A DNA stretch of 64,000 nt from Isoetes taiwanensis (taxonomy: Eukaryota; Streptophyta; Lycopodiopsida; Isoetales; Isoetaceae), in the NCBI GenBank assembly GCA_021234155.1, contig JAJEKV010000017.1, forward strand, positions 675,467 to 739,466. Reading direction: 5' to 3'. This document shows, piece by piece, positions 35,604 to 46,873 of this stretch. Positions within the stretch are counted from its first letter, which is position 1. Every line of letters starts with the position of its first letter. The translations under genes and the position numbers were made by a program. The notes beneath the pieces are model-generated. The model did not search any database, was not told where the DNA came from, and saw only the letters and a list, made by a program, of their open reading frames with translations.

Positions 35604-36140
35604 AAACTGCAGAAAAAGGTGAGTAAAACTGGGGGGAAGACGTTGCACGATTTTTTGTGTTAAAAATGCAAAATGTGTCGCTGCCTGAATTGGGCTCGAC
35701 TATCCTTTACGAAGAATGATTATGCCACAATCAATTGTTTCTATTTCTATTGTCATAAATGAAAGTTTCTTGCAATATTTGTTTAATCATCAAGAGAATA
35801 TGTCCGGTGGGGCACTAAGGAACAAAGAAATAATTAGTTTCAGCATTTTAGGAAAGGGACCTATAAGACTAGGAAAGGAGTAAATTTGGTCAGCAAGAAA
35901 TTTTGGGAAAAGCTTTTCTGGACTTGGTAGGCAATGGGTGGCTTGCCAGCCCGCCAAGTCAGCTGCTAGTCACCATTTTTTTTTCCCTACTGACTAAAAT
36001 TCTACAAAAAAAAGGGGGGGCGTGAAATTTGCCCCGATTTCTCCACCCCTCCCTCCCCTTCCCTCCCCCCTGTTTTCGGCAGGTCCTCGCTGGCAGTGCT
36101 GCTTAGCAGGGGATGATAGAACAGTTGGTGGAGATTTTGT
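35604..36140. other. No gene recognised
   Basis: Flank between the gypsy element and LINE C. It includes an A then G tract at 36006-36020 and a C/T-rich stretch at 36040-36072. Only short reading frames are present. Confidence 0.5.
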
Positions 36141-36522
36141 GATGGAAGAATAAAATAGAATAGAATAGATTTTTTATCGTCCACGAAGACCAATTGGCCT
36201 ATGGGACCCAAACAAAAAGAGAGCAGCAAGCGTATTACTGTCAGGATTAAAAAACCCCCACCCCGAAGGGTTTTCGAGGGAAAAACCTTAGCAGTAATAA
36301 GTATGCTGGTACATTGTACAATTGTGTAGGACAGTTCAATACTATCCCGGAGGACACAACTGAGTCCGTGCATCCATAACCTCCTGGAAGTATAACCCCA
36401 ACAAGCCCACTGACGCCGTATTCAATAACTCATGCAACAGCTAGCCAGGTACTAGTAATCGAACATACCATGCTCGGATATGGGCAAATGCTGGGCAGAT
36501 CTGGAGGGCATGACATTCATCT

Positions 36523-36988
36523 TCAATGGCGCCCTGGTGGCAACATTAGCAAAGTTTTCCTCCGCGGCTTCCCCGAGCCCAACGCCCCTGCCTCAATGCG
36601 GAGACGATGTGCACCGTGCGAATGGAAGCTATAAGTAAGGTGCTTCTTCATGGGCAAATGGATGTACAAGTACGGTGGGGCCTCTCGTGAGCCTAGGATT
36701 GACTTGTCACGAGAGTGTGCTAGCTTAACGCGGCGCCGAGCATCGATCCCATCAGCCTTGCATGAAAGCAGCATCTAGGTATAACTTAAGTGCATTGTGA
36801 TCCTTCTTTGTCCGTACCTGTATGCATCTGTTTGCCTGTACACCACAACGTGAGAACCACTGAGCTTGCTTGTCCTTCCAGCAGGCTTTGAGGCGTTGGG
36901 GACCCATCACTACGACCAAAGCAAGGTTGGGCAAACGTGTATCACCCATAGCGACCACCTTCTGGAAGTAAATGATATGGCGTTCCAA
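36523..36988 (-). pseudogene. LINE C C-terminal ORF2 fragments
   Basis: Two frames, 36752-36988 and 36523-36774, together match the C-terminal part of copy A: ERHIIYFQKVVAMGDTRLPN, HNALKLYLDAAF, VKLAHSR, YLYIHLPMKK. In copy A these two pieces are separated by the foldback element; here they are joined, giving the empty site near 36783. The cysteine motif at the end is damaged. Confidence 0.75.
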
Positions 36989-37122
36989 TGCAGCACGTTG
37001 AAGGGCTAAAAAAACCTGTCTCCTGGAGTAGGATCTGGTATGGAACTGTGGACTTTACCCCAAGGATCATGCCAAGAAGGCTTTCTGCACCTGTTCGAGG
37101 TCATTCTAGGTGTCTAGGGATA

Positions 37123-38180
37123 TCACTGGACCCCATACTTCTGCCCCATACAAGAGGACCGGCTCGACGAAGGCCCTAAACAAGTGTGACTAGTGGCCCC
37201 AGGCATACAACTTTGCCTTGTGGCTGTTGTTCTATATGGCATATGCCATATAGTGCTTTCCAACTTGCCATGACCCGCAACCTGATGGCAGCATCCCAGT
37301 GGGTGGTAGCAGAGAACTCGATCCCCAAGTACTTGTAGGTCGGAGCTACCTCTACATCTTGTCCCGTAATGGCCCGAATGAGGGAAGCCGTACCGCCGGG
37401 ATGATGAAACTTGCAGCACCTAGTTTTGGCCAAGTTAACTCGCATGCCGTTGAATCGGCTTAAAAAGTGTCAAGAGCATCCGTGTGACGTTGCATGTCCT
37501 CCGGAGTATAGGCAGGGAGTTTGACATCGCCAAAGATATATGAGTTGTCTATCAGGTGATGATGAGATGGGCGCTGCATCTTCCGCCGTAAAGCCAATCT
37601 TCCACCGGGTCAATATATAGGCCAAAGAGTGTGGGGAGAGGGGCAACCCCGACGCATCCAAAACTACCGACACGCCAGTTCTCTAATAATGATACGGCCC
37701 GAAAGCATGCCTCGATAGCCTATATATTGCTCGCGAAGTTCAGGAGGTCCCTACCGCCGCAAGTCGGCCCCATAACTTGTCCCGGAGGCAATCGGTCAAA
37801 AGCTTTAGCTAAATCCACTAAACAACAAAGACATGTTTTTCGGCAATTTTGCTATCCTCAATGTGCGCAGAAAGTGAAGATATGATCAATGGTGGAATGC
37901 CCGGGCCGAAAAGCCCGCTTTGTGAGAGAGACATCCGACATCCGGGCCTCGCCCATATTGTCACCGCCAAGGATGCCGCCCAATAGTTTTGCAAAGAGAG
38001 AGTCATCATAATAGTACGATATGTTGGTGGGCATTGAGGGTCCCACCTTGTATATGGGCACAACTCTACTAGTGGTCCATCGCGAGGGAAGCCTTCTTGC
38101 AATACTTTATTGAAATAATGCCGGAGAACAGTAACGTGAGGAGGCCCAGCCCATTTTAAGTTCCGCTTTGATGCCATCAA
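37123..38180 (-). pseudogene. LINE C reverse transcriptase remnant
   Basis: Fragments in several frames correspond to copy A's RT: HYFNKVLQEGFP (about 38120), RAFRPGHSTIDHIFTF (about 37880-37930), RVNLAKTRCCKF (about 37420), YKYLGIEFSATTHWDA (about 37290-37340). The catalytic box region (about 37520) reads differently in each frame. Aligned to copy A, nearly every disagreement between 37360 and 38180 falls on a CTG or CAG. Confidence 0.75.
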
Positions 38181-39220
38181 ATCTCAAATCTTCCCATTAG
38201 CTAGGGCGTTGCAGGCCCATGATGACATCCCCTCTGTGATGACCCGTGAGCCATGCCTATCTGTGGAGGGATCGGTGCCCGCCTTCGAGCGGGTCGAAGC
38301 TATTGTTGCAAGTCTTTGTGCCCATTGCCCGAGGCGATGTTCTCGTGGCCAGATAACCTGCTCAATACCTTACTCCAGAATGTCTTGGGATGCCGTGATC
38401 CGTGAGACCGAAGACAGCATGGTGAGGTGCTCACGAGGTATCTAGCTTTTTGTTCTTGATGAAGGAGCCAGATTGGACCGGGTGGAATGTGTTGGGGGGG
38501 GAGGTGGGATCGCTGACTTCGTAGGAGTTTGGCGTTTGAGCTCCCGACACCTGCGATCGAACCATACATTGGGGGAAGGTGGCGCCCAAGTTCTCCGTGG
38601 GTGGCCTCTTCAAAGCATCTTTTGTGTTGTCGAAGCAGATGAGTCACCGAACAAATTACTACTGAAGTTTGGGAGTTCTTAGGTAGTCCCGCTTGCATCA
38701 TGTTCAAACATCTGCGCATTGGTCCCCAGACAGTCGTAGTCTGTGCGCAAATTAAAACTGAGGTGTTGAGGCAATGGATGCAGGGGAGCACGCCAATGTA
38801 TATGCACGATCAGGGGCTGGTGGTCTCGAGTCCATCATTCCGAAAGTGTCTGTTCAATGGATAAATGGGTAACGGTGCGGATCCCGTCGACCCGACAAGT
38901 AATCCACCGGTAATGGAAGCAGCCATTATGCCAACCATTACAAAGGCATAACCCATTACAAATAACCCGGTCAAAGATACTACCAAAGAACAAGAACTCA
39001 TGCGCCATAGCGTGAAATATGGTTATCATCCGACAGTATCCTTGACTAAGCTACCCTTCTTTCGGGTTCAACCGGCAGAGGCCTTCCTTCCGCCAGGGGC
39101 TCATTTTGGGACACTTTCCGCCCTATCGTGCATTAAAGTCACCAAGCAAAGATAACCTTGCCCAACTGCCAGTCTTTGTTGTATGTCATCATATAGATGT
39201 CGGAGATAGGGGGCTCAAAT

Positions 39221-39587
39221 CTACCCACACCCAAACAGTGTTATAAAGTTGCTCTCAGCATGTGGAAAGTAGCACGTTGCTACGAAGAGGATGTTGCCAC
39301 TGTCATGCTGCACTTTTGCACCACAAGTAGCGATCGTACTGTCCGCTTTTGTGCAAATGAGGCCGGGCGCCCCAGGTTGCATCGAAAGTAGCAAAGGCAA
39401 CCCCACATGCCCTTGCTTGCCCGTATCTCGTTGAACAATCAAAATCTGTATAGCACAGGAGGTTTGGCGAGGTTCTCGTGATGTTCCATGTTTCCATGAG
39501 AAAAATGAGATCCATATCCGGTGCAATAGAGTTGAGACTCTCCCCTTCGCCAAGGAAGCCCCGATGCAAGATAACAACCGGAGGCAA
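39221..39587 (-). pseudogene. LINE C endonuclease N-terminal remnant
   Basis: DMDLIFLMETWN (about 39490-39525) carries the ETW motif with the catalytic glutamate of APE-type endonucleases, as in VICLVETWEHN of LINE D. The alternative frame reads GVAFATFDAT. The remaining endonuclease motifs, down to about 38180, are not clear. Confidence 0.6.
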
Positions 39588-39950
39588 TAGCCCTATTTGT
39601 TGACATTTGATGTAGATGCATCACGGTATGTTCCTTGCTGCGGTGGGGAGTAATGTGCAGCTACCGAAAGGCCAGCCAAGTGGAGCAATGGAGAAGGAGC
39701 AGAGGTGCGAGGGGTAACGGTGGCGAGAGGTAGGAATGGCGTACGGCGGTAGTTCCCGAGCTTTAGCAGCAATGGGGCCTCTCGATGTCAGAATAGCTTG
39801 ACGATTGCATTAGTGACCCGCGAGGGCGCCGCCTAAAATGCGGCTTCGTCGGACTAACTCGGCAATACCGACGGACGTCTCGACTTGAGCCACCGCTGCC
39901 GACGGACTTCAGACGGAAAAGATCCTCGGGTCGACATACGGTAGTCCCCT

Positions 39951-41052
39951 TCAATTGCCTACTCGACGCGAAAATTGCCTCATGCACTTGCATGTCCGCA
40001 ACCATGAAGGTGACAACGTGGGCCATCTATGCGTTGAGCCCCAAGGCAGCTTGCTTGACAATGTGGACTGGGTCTGAAATGCCATGTGAGATAAGATCTG
40101 ATCCCGGATGTGCTTGGTGAGATCCTCTCCTCCTTTCCTTCGAGAGTCCATGTACCACCACATTATGACGTTGCCGACCCTCTTTTTAAGTTTCACTAAG
40201 TCGCTGGGCAACATTGGTCGCCCTAACCGGGTGATGCCTGCTTGTCCGCAGCAGTGGGGGTGTTCACAAAGAAGGGCTGTGGGAAATTCAAGATGGACCA
40301 AGTGTTGTCTATCCGCCCGGTTGGCAACTTCTGTGGGCTGTTGGGCATGGGCTTTGTCCGGGCCCCCATGGTGGCCTCCCGGCCGCCGAGTCCGGAGCCT
40401 AGCTCCCCTGAAATTTTTGCTTTTGGCCAACTCATTCTGCACCGCTAATAAATTGTTCATGGACCTCTAAGATGGAGGCCCCTTGCCGGGCAACGGTTGC
40501 TTGAAGTCTTCTATATCTCCGATTTTTGTGTCTCAGCCCTACTCTCCTCAGAGGGTTCTTAGCTCGGGTCACCGGCTCGGCAAGGCGGCTCGAACATTTC
40601 GTATATGGTGGCGAGACCCCCTTCTAACTTGAGGCGGAGATGGTTGCCAATGTATCCCGCCAAAGACACTACACCGCCCCCGCCATGGTCTCTGCGGTGG
40701 TGGTGAGGAGGGAGTCCACGTGAGCTCGCAGTGTCAGCAAGACCACGCTTCTCTGTTTCCTCTCAAAGTGTGCAAGCTGGCCCGCTCTTTCTAACCGCTG
40801 TGATGCGGGTCTCCATCTCTGCAGAATCCATTGCTCTCCCGCTAACCGTCTTTTGAGCATGTGGGATGCTGAAGATTGGATCTCTTCTGCCAGTCCTGCA
40901 ATCCGGGTTCTGTTGATCTCAATTCGTTCCTCCATTTGTTTCATCGTCTGTGCCTGCGCCTGCGCTTGGTGCATTGTCGAGCCTGAGCAGCCTTCATCCG
41001 TCTCCCCGGTCGATCTCATAAATTGGGCCTTCGCCCTGGCCTCCTTCCTCAT
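39951..41052 (-). pseudogene. LINE C ORF1-like region
   Basis: Two frames, 40669-41052 and 39951-40460, upstream of the endonuclease in the expected ORF1 position. The first has a charged, glutamine-rich stretch (MHQAQAQAQTMKQMEERIEI) that could form a coiled coil, as in many ORF1 proteins. The second includes LVKLKKRVGNVIMWWY. No RNA-binding motif is recognised. Assignment rests mainly on position. Confidence 0.4.
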
Positions 41053-41340
41053 GGAAGAGGTTTATCCCTTGTCCTTGTTATCCCCTCGGAGCCGTTTTCG
41101 TGGCAGTCCCTCCCCCTAATTCTCCTAGGCGGGCTAAGGCTGGCTGGGGGATGTCTCCCTCCAAGTGGGGGTCTGGGCAGGGGCTACATAAGTGGCCATG
41201 GGGTTGTATGGTATGGAAGGGGATTAAAGAGCTAAAGGGCTATTAAGAATTAAGAAATAGCTAGAAAACATAAACGATGCCTGCCCTCAGTGGTTGGCAC
41301 GGGGGGGTTCAACCTTGTAGGGGGACGCAAAATTCCAAGC

Positions 41341-41777
41341 TCCCTTTTTTCTGGCAATGTATTGTTAGGTGAGAAGCCTTTTCATGTTTGACGACATATC
41401 TCAAATATCATTGTGCATCTCTCAAATCATGTTTTGAGGCCATCTTTCGGAGCGATGTATATATCGGACGCCGTCATGTTTAAACCACGGGTATAATCAT
41501 GGTATATCCGGGTCATTGACATGTTATAACCACACCAAAAGAAAAATACACAGCATTTTAGTGGACTTAGCGGATGCTTTGTGATTTAGCACTGGCTTAA
41601 ACATGCCCACATCTGACATTTATAGCGATGGCCACCTTCCCTCGAGATATGTTAGGAAATGGCCGCATATGTGGGGCTCAATTGAGCCAGGCTCGGCCTA
41701 ATTGGCTCGTAAGGGCATCTATATTCACGCATGGCATTCTTTGTATCCCTAATGGGCCCAACATGCCACCTTGTTTT
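41341..41777. repeat. Member of a dispersed repeat (partner near 58478-58620), no gene
   Basis: The stretch from ACCACGGGTATA (about 41486) shares interrupted similarity with 58486 onwards: both have GTGGACTTAGC, then TTTGTGATT, at matching spacing. This is the sequence into which the L1 element inserted; its continuation is at 48325. Confidence 0.55.
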
Positions 41778-41794
41778 CGTTACCATAGAAACTT
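41778..41794. repeat. Target-site duplication of L1 element, left copy
   Basis: CGTTACCATAGAAACTT, repeated exactly at 48308-48324. Seventeen bases is within the normal range for L1 insertions. Confidence 0.9.
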
Positions 41795-42259
41795 TTTTTT
41801 TTTTGAAAGATCAGAGATATATTAATTGGTGCTCATCAGTTACATACGTATGCCAAGTGATATCATACACCTACACAACATGTTTGTTTATGTAGGAATA
41901 ATCACTTAGCTGTGGATTTGGAACTTTTACAGGAACGATAAAAGAGAGTCGTGGACTTGAGAAGCCCACTCCTCTTCTTCAAATGCTATAAGATATTGGC
42001 GGATCTTCTGCTTTAAAGATGGCCCTAGGCTATCGGAATGAATATACTCTTGGGAAAACACTAATTTTCTCCGCCTTACTGATGTCCGCCCAGCCTATAA
42101 GTTCCAGTCCTCTTACCATATCCAGCTCTATCTCTTCTTGCCTGGTCCCAATTGCTTTTGACTCGGCTCGCCTCGGCTCTGGGTTTAGCAACTTCGCTTT
42201 CTCCCATGACCCCGCAAAGCCGAGAAATGGCAAGGCAAAGAAATGAAACACCATACCAC

Positions 42260-43245
42260 GCGATGATCTAATTGCTTGATATTCAAAGATCGCGGTGGTC
42301 TTTTGCTCGAGCCCGAATCGACCGTGATGTGATCGACAGTTTTGGGGCAAGGAATACTTTAACGGATCTGGAGGTCACTTACATGTATGACCACCTTCAT
42401 TTGCTTTACTTAACTATTTTGAAGCAGTTAGGTTCACAGACACCCCGGGTTGTTGATGGGCCATTACGCACCGATGCTAGTATACGACCGAGGATCCATT
42501 TCATGTGCCATCATGTGCCGATGCTAGTGTCCGTGATCGGCAAAGCCCCTCGTGATGTTCACACGGTACGTGCATCGAGATATATGAGGGGACTGGACAC
42601 AAAGCAGAAGAGGGGCCACGCTAAATTGGTTGCGTGATCCAAACCCAACGCACGCACAAGACCGGAGCTTTGAATTTATTGATTATAGGGTAGAGGAGAC
42701 TCGGGACACCGAGGGTCGCATTGCATTTGGAGGTCGCTAAGCTTCTTCTCAAGTGAGGTTATGCATGTCCCGGTTTTGGACTTGTGTCTGCAACTAGGGT
42801 GGGGGCTGGCCGTCGACGAATCGACCTCGACACCTTCTAATTCGCCGGATGTGTTGAGTCGCCAAGTGTTCTTCAGCACTTTAAATCATTCGAGGGGCAC
42901 TACTTTTCTTTTGCTGTGAAGATCTCTCCCATAACAACTATGCAACGCTTAATGAGTTGTGCAAGGGGAAGCCCGCCAACACAAGAAATGGGCGTATACC
43001 GAGGAGGAGCAAAGAATTATCCTAGACCATTGGCCGCCTAATCCGTGGATGTGCTATGTCTAGGGTCTCTCGAAATAGCACTACCATAGAACAAATCGCT
43101 TTTTATTATGGGGCTTTGTCTCCATGTTGTGCTTTGTTTAGGCTTATGCCTTTTTGTTCTGTAGGGGGCTCACGCCCTCTTTTCTTTCTTTGTTTGGGTC
43201 CCATAACCCGATAGGGTTCTCGTGGACGATAAAAACTTATCTTAA
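42260..43245 (+). mobile_element. LINE 3' fragment nested in the L1
   Basis: The last 120 bp (43125-43245) match the 3' end of LINE C: TTTGTTTGGGTCCCATA, a short hairpin, CGTGGACGATAAAAA, followed by a TCTTAA-type repeat tail. It is on the plus strand, opposite to the L1 that contains it. The left limit is uncertain. A 121-codon frame at 42272-42637 (VIDSFGARNTLTDLEVTYMY) may be C-terminal coding sequence but is not recognised. No target duplication was found. Confidence 0.6.
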
Positions 43246-43305
43246 TCTTAATCTCATATTAGCCATAGGAGCCATCCTTTACATAAGTTCAGAGCAACTT
43301 TTTTT

Positions 43306-44388
43306 TCAGTTGGAATGAAGATTCATCGCTTCATTCACATGCAGAATCTTGTATGCCTTTGACACAAAATGTTTTTTATCAAGGTTTTCACGAGGTAGGT
43401 AAAAAGCCCCTACCTGTGGAGAAGCATAGGTTGGAATGTTGGCCAATACCATTTTCCAAACCCGTTTGTCCCATGATTTCACCTTAAACTCGCTTTGAAA
43501 TGACTCCCAAGAGCGTCGCACACCACCTTGGTACCAATCTCCAACGCAAGAGATACCTGCCACAATCCATCCATTTTGTGTTCTTTTGTTCACCACCGAA
43601 AAAAGTGGCACGCAGCCTCTGTCAGTTTCTACTTGCAGCCACCACACAGGCATAGATACTGAGGTACAATTTTTGATGTCCAAGCGCCATAGAACTTTAA
43701 CTGTCTCCCAAGCTTTAAGTAATCCTTTAAGAAACGGCGGAGCTCCCGCATATGGCCTCAATTTATAAAACAGGGCCCATGGTAAATTTGCTTTATGGGA
43801 TGATTTTCCACACGGTATACAGTGAGTTAGTGATTGTTTGAGGAGTTCAAGGCCCGGAGACGTCGAGTCTTGTTGAAGGATTTCCCACATGAATTTGCAC
43901 ACTAAGATCTTGCTGTGTAACTTAAAGTCCAGCATTCCTAGTCCTCCATGTGATTTAGATTTCAAGCATTTCCTCCAAGCCACTTTCATATTTGCCCCTT
44001 CTTCGTTTCCACCCCAGACAAAATTCCGCACCATTTTTTATAGCTCTGTTAGCTTTGATTCAGGAGCCAACAACACTGATGTAGCATAAATATGCGTACT
44101 GCTTAGCACTGATTTGGCTACGACGATTCTTCCCGCCATGGAGAGCTTACTAACTTTCCACCATCTCAAATGTTTGTCTAAACTGAGCAGGATCTCATCC
44201 CAAATATTCGAGGATGAAATGCACACCCCAATTGGAACACCCAACAACTTCGAAGAGGACCCAACAGGTACAGTGGTCCAAGGAAAAGTGGCAACATGTG
44301 CCGGGAGAGGCTCATCTAGTGGCCAAATGGCTGCACACTTGTTCCAGTTAAGAAAACAACCTGATGCTATAGAGAAGGAATCCAGCAA
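43306..44388 (-). pseudogene. L1 ORF2 thumb and C-terminal region
   Basis: Two frames. 44388-44038 has FSIASGCFLNWNKCAAIWPL, SSKLLGVPIGV, LRWWKVSKLSMAGRIVVAKS. 44034-43306 has NFVWGGNEEGANMKVAWRKC, SHGGLGMLDFKLHSKILVCK, FMWEIL and AYKILHVNEAMNLHSN. This is the standard region after RT in plant L1 ORF2 (WGG...W...C-P...GGLG...N-A...K--W). It follows RT in frame apart from the stop at 44389 and a change near 44036. The frame ends at 43306, close to where another LINE fragment interrupts the element. Confidence 0.9.
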
Positions 44389-45162
44389 CTATTTCGCATT
44401 CAGGAGATTTATTTCTACGGCTTCTAAGAACAGGAAAGTATCATCGGCATATTGGTTACAGATTTGCTGCGATCCATCCGCCATCTGCAGCCCTGTTATA
44501 ACCCTATCTTCCACTGCTGCCAACAATACCTGAGATAGCCCTTCTGCGACAATATCAAAAAGAAAAGGCGCCAAGGGGCAACCTTGCCGAATGCCCCTGC
44601 TCACTTCAAAGATAGGGGAAGTATCCCCAAAAAGCAACACAGAAGCACGCACTGATTTCAGCAATTTTGTCACAATGTTAGTAAATTCCTGTCCACAGCC
44701 GAAAGCAAGCAACATCCTTTCCAAAAAGGACCAGCTCACACTGTCATATGCCTTTTTAAAGTCAAGCTTTAGATAGAGTACCTTCTGATGTGTCTTTCTT
44801 GCCCAATGTATGCCTTCAAAGGCTGCTGCAATATTACTGAGAATACTTCTTCCTGGAATGAATCCTGACTGGACTTTGGATATATGTTCCATCAAAATAG
44901 GCTTTATTTTTTCCGCATATCCTTTTGCTATAATTTTATAGAAGGTTGACAGCAAGGTAATAGGCCTCCAGTCCCCTATGAGTTTCGGATCCTTCACCTT
45001 CGGGATTAGGGTAATACACCCGGTGTTTAGTTTGCTGTCCAGCTTATCTGCTTGTAGAAAGTCCTGATAAGCACTATATACAAACTGTTGCACCCATTCC
45101 CAATATTCCTGAAAAAATTCTGCTGGAATGCCGTCAATACCCGGACATTTGTTTTTAGCCAA
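44389..45162 (-). pseudogene. L1 reverse transcriptase domain
   Basis: A 257-codon open frame with the complete RT core of a plant L1 ORF2: CPGIDGIPAEFFQEYW, TLIPKVKDPKLIGDWRPITL, YKIIAKGYAEKIKP, QSGFIPGRSILSNI, LYLKLDFKKAYDSVSW (motif A, both aspartates), SRGIRQGCPLAPFLF, CNQYADDTFLFL (motif C, YADD intact). The frame ends at a TAG (44389-44391). Translation in the same frame continues directly into LLDSFSIASGCFLNWNKC, so the TAG is an internal stop, not the end of the protein. The enzyme would carry out target-primed reverse transcription. Confidence 0.95.
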
Positions 45163-46750
45163 AGAATAGACGGCCTCACGTATATCCTCGATAGAGAGCG
45201 GCTGTCCGAGTTGTTCCCTTTGCGATGCAGATCTTTGAAAGAATTAACTCCTCAAAGCAACTTTGAAATTTTATATTCTTCTTTTTAAAGAAATCTTCAA
45301 AATATTTGAAAACAACCTCTTTCACCTGCTGAGGATTCCGAATGATGGATCCGTCCTCCCCTTGTATTAAAGACAACGTGGCTGATTGTTTCCTCTACCT
45401 TGCAACCCTAAAAAAGAAACCTGTACATTTGTCACCTTCCTTCATCCATGTCAATCCTGCTTTAATTTTGACTTGTTGAATTTTGACCAATTCTAGTCTC
45501 TTACTTTTTCCCTTTCACCTGAACTAGTGACATTTCCTCTAAGTTCTGTCAATTCTGCATATAATGATTCCAGCAAAGCATTTTCTTCAGCCACCTTGTC
45601 ATGACCCCAAGCTTTAGCGAATTTTTTAATTGCTGCTAGAGACGCGATCATGGCTTCCATTCCTCGCTTATTTTTGCTAGCTGCAATCCAGATCTGCTTA
45701 CACTGAGTTTTGAAGCCTTCATCTTTGAGAAACCTGGGGTTCAACTTGAAGACTGTTTTAAGTGGTTTAAAGGTGCTAGCTCTAGAGGAGCATATTAATC
45801 ATGGATTATGATCTCGAAATGGAGTTCTAAGAGGTTATGACGATACAATGACATGTTCCTTTCTTTGCATGGCCTCGAGAGCTTATATAACATCTATCAT
45901 GTCGCAAGATATGCCCCGCCATCTCCAATCCAGCCATTACACCACGTGAAATCCCGGATCACCTTGTATTTCAATGAATCCCAACTCATTGAGCATACTC
46001 ACCATTGCTCCCTTTCAAATCCATGTACAACATCAGCCCCCGCCCCGTGATCTATCATCGCTATTTTCCACCATGTTAAAGTCCCCCACCAAAATCCATA
46101 GTAACGCCACGGTCAAATTTTTTCAGCTTTTATTCTTTACATCGCCCATAGGGATGACCTATGTCTAGCTTGATTATGTGCATAAATATTTATCACACCC
46201 TATTTTTTACCATGAGCATACCATGTTACTATTATGCACCTCCCAAAGTGATCAAGATATGTCGATAAAACCATTCAGCTTGTTTCTTCCAAGCAATAAA
46301 GGTTCCTCAAGGCTTAGAAGTGCCACTAGAAGATATGATGCCCAACGCATTCTTTCCCTAATATATTAAGCAAAATCCCTACTTCTTCCTTTTTACATTT
46401 ATGTTCCTCAGAGACAAACAACATCCTGACAAATTTTTTCAATGCTAGAGAGAGTCCACGCCTTTGGCCTCGTAAGATTTTATCCCCCGATATTCCAAAT
46501 GTAATTTTTTGCTCCATTAGAGAACACATTAGATTGTTTGGGCGGGTGTCGCTTCACAATATTGTTCTTCCCGTCCCGATGTGATTCTCCTTTTTCTTGG
46601 TGTTTCACTAACATAGTTCTCCATACTTTCAAGATTCTCCATACTTTTCGTCCATTGGCGATCAGCCCATCTGTTATTATGCACTGGAACTCCCCTGCTA
46701 ATGCCTTTGACATTCTATTGCCATGTAATCGTGAGGGGCTTTCCTTATCA
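45163..46750 (-). pseudogene. L1 ORF2 endonuclease and linker, fragmented
   Basis: The region upstream of RT in the L1. Short frames match plant L1 text: RGQRRGLSLALKKFVRMLFV and EEHKCKKEEVG (about 46370-46470) recall the endonuclease start (GL----R---...---L-E--). The linker pieces are MSLIQGEDGSIIRNPQQVKE (45376-45176) and LKDEGFKTQCKQIW (45744-45493). GDGS-I-NP-Q--- is the standard L1 segment before RT. Most catalytic residues of the endonuclease cannot be placed. Confidence 0.6.
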
Positions 46751-46873
46751 TGATTCTCTATTGTTGCTTTATTATTGGAACAGCTTATACCCTTTTAAGA
46801 ATTTTTGTGGAGCCCCCCAATTGGGAATCCTCTTTTCAGATTTGATTTTTAAGTCTCCGCCACCACTTTTGTG

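Larger units (their letters stand above)
36155..41340 (-). mobile_element. LINE C, near full length, minus strand, broken
   Basis: The longest copy of the LINE family also found at 4.2 and 16.6 kb. Reading on the minus strand: ORF1-like region (about 41050-39950), endonuclease (about 39590-39220), RT (about 38180-37120), C-terminal cysteine region (about 36775-36520), 3' UTR, a terminal stem-loop and GATAAAAAATC followed by a TCTAT-type tail (36155-36168). The 5' limit is approximate. Between 36780 and 37350 the sequence matches copy A nearly perfectly, while either side is riddled with CTG/CAG changes, so the decay is at least partly apparent only. Confidence 0.8.
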
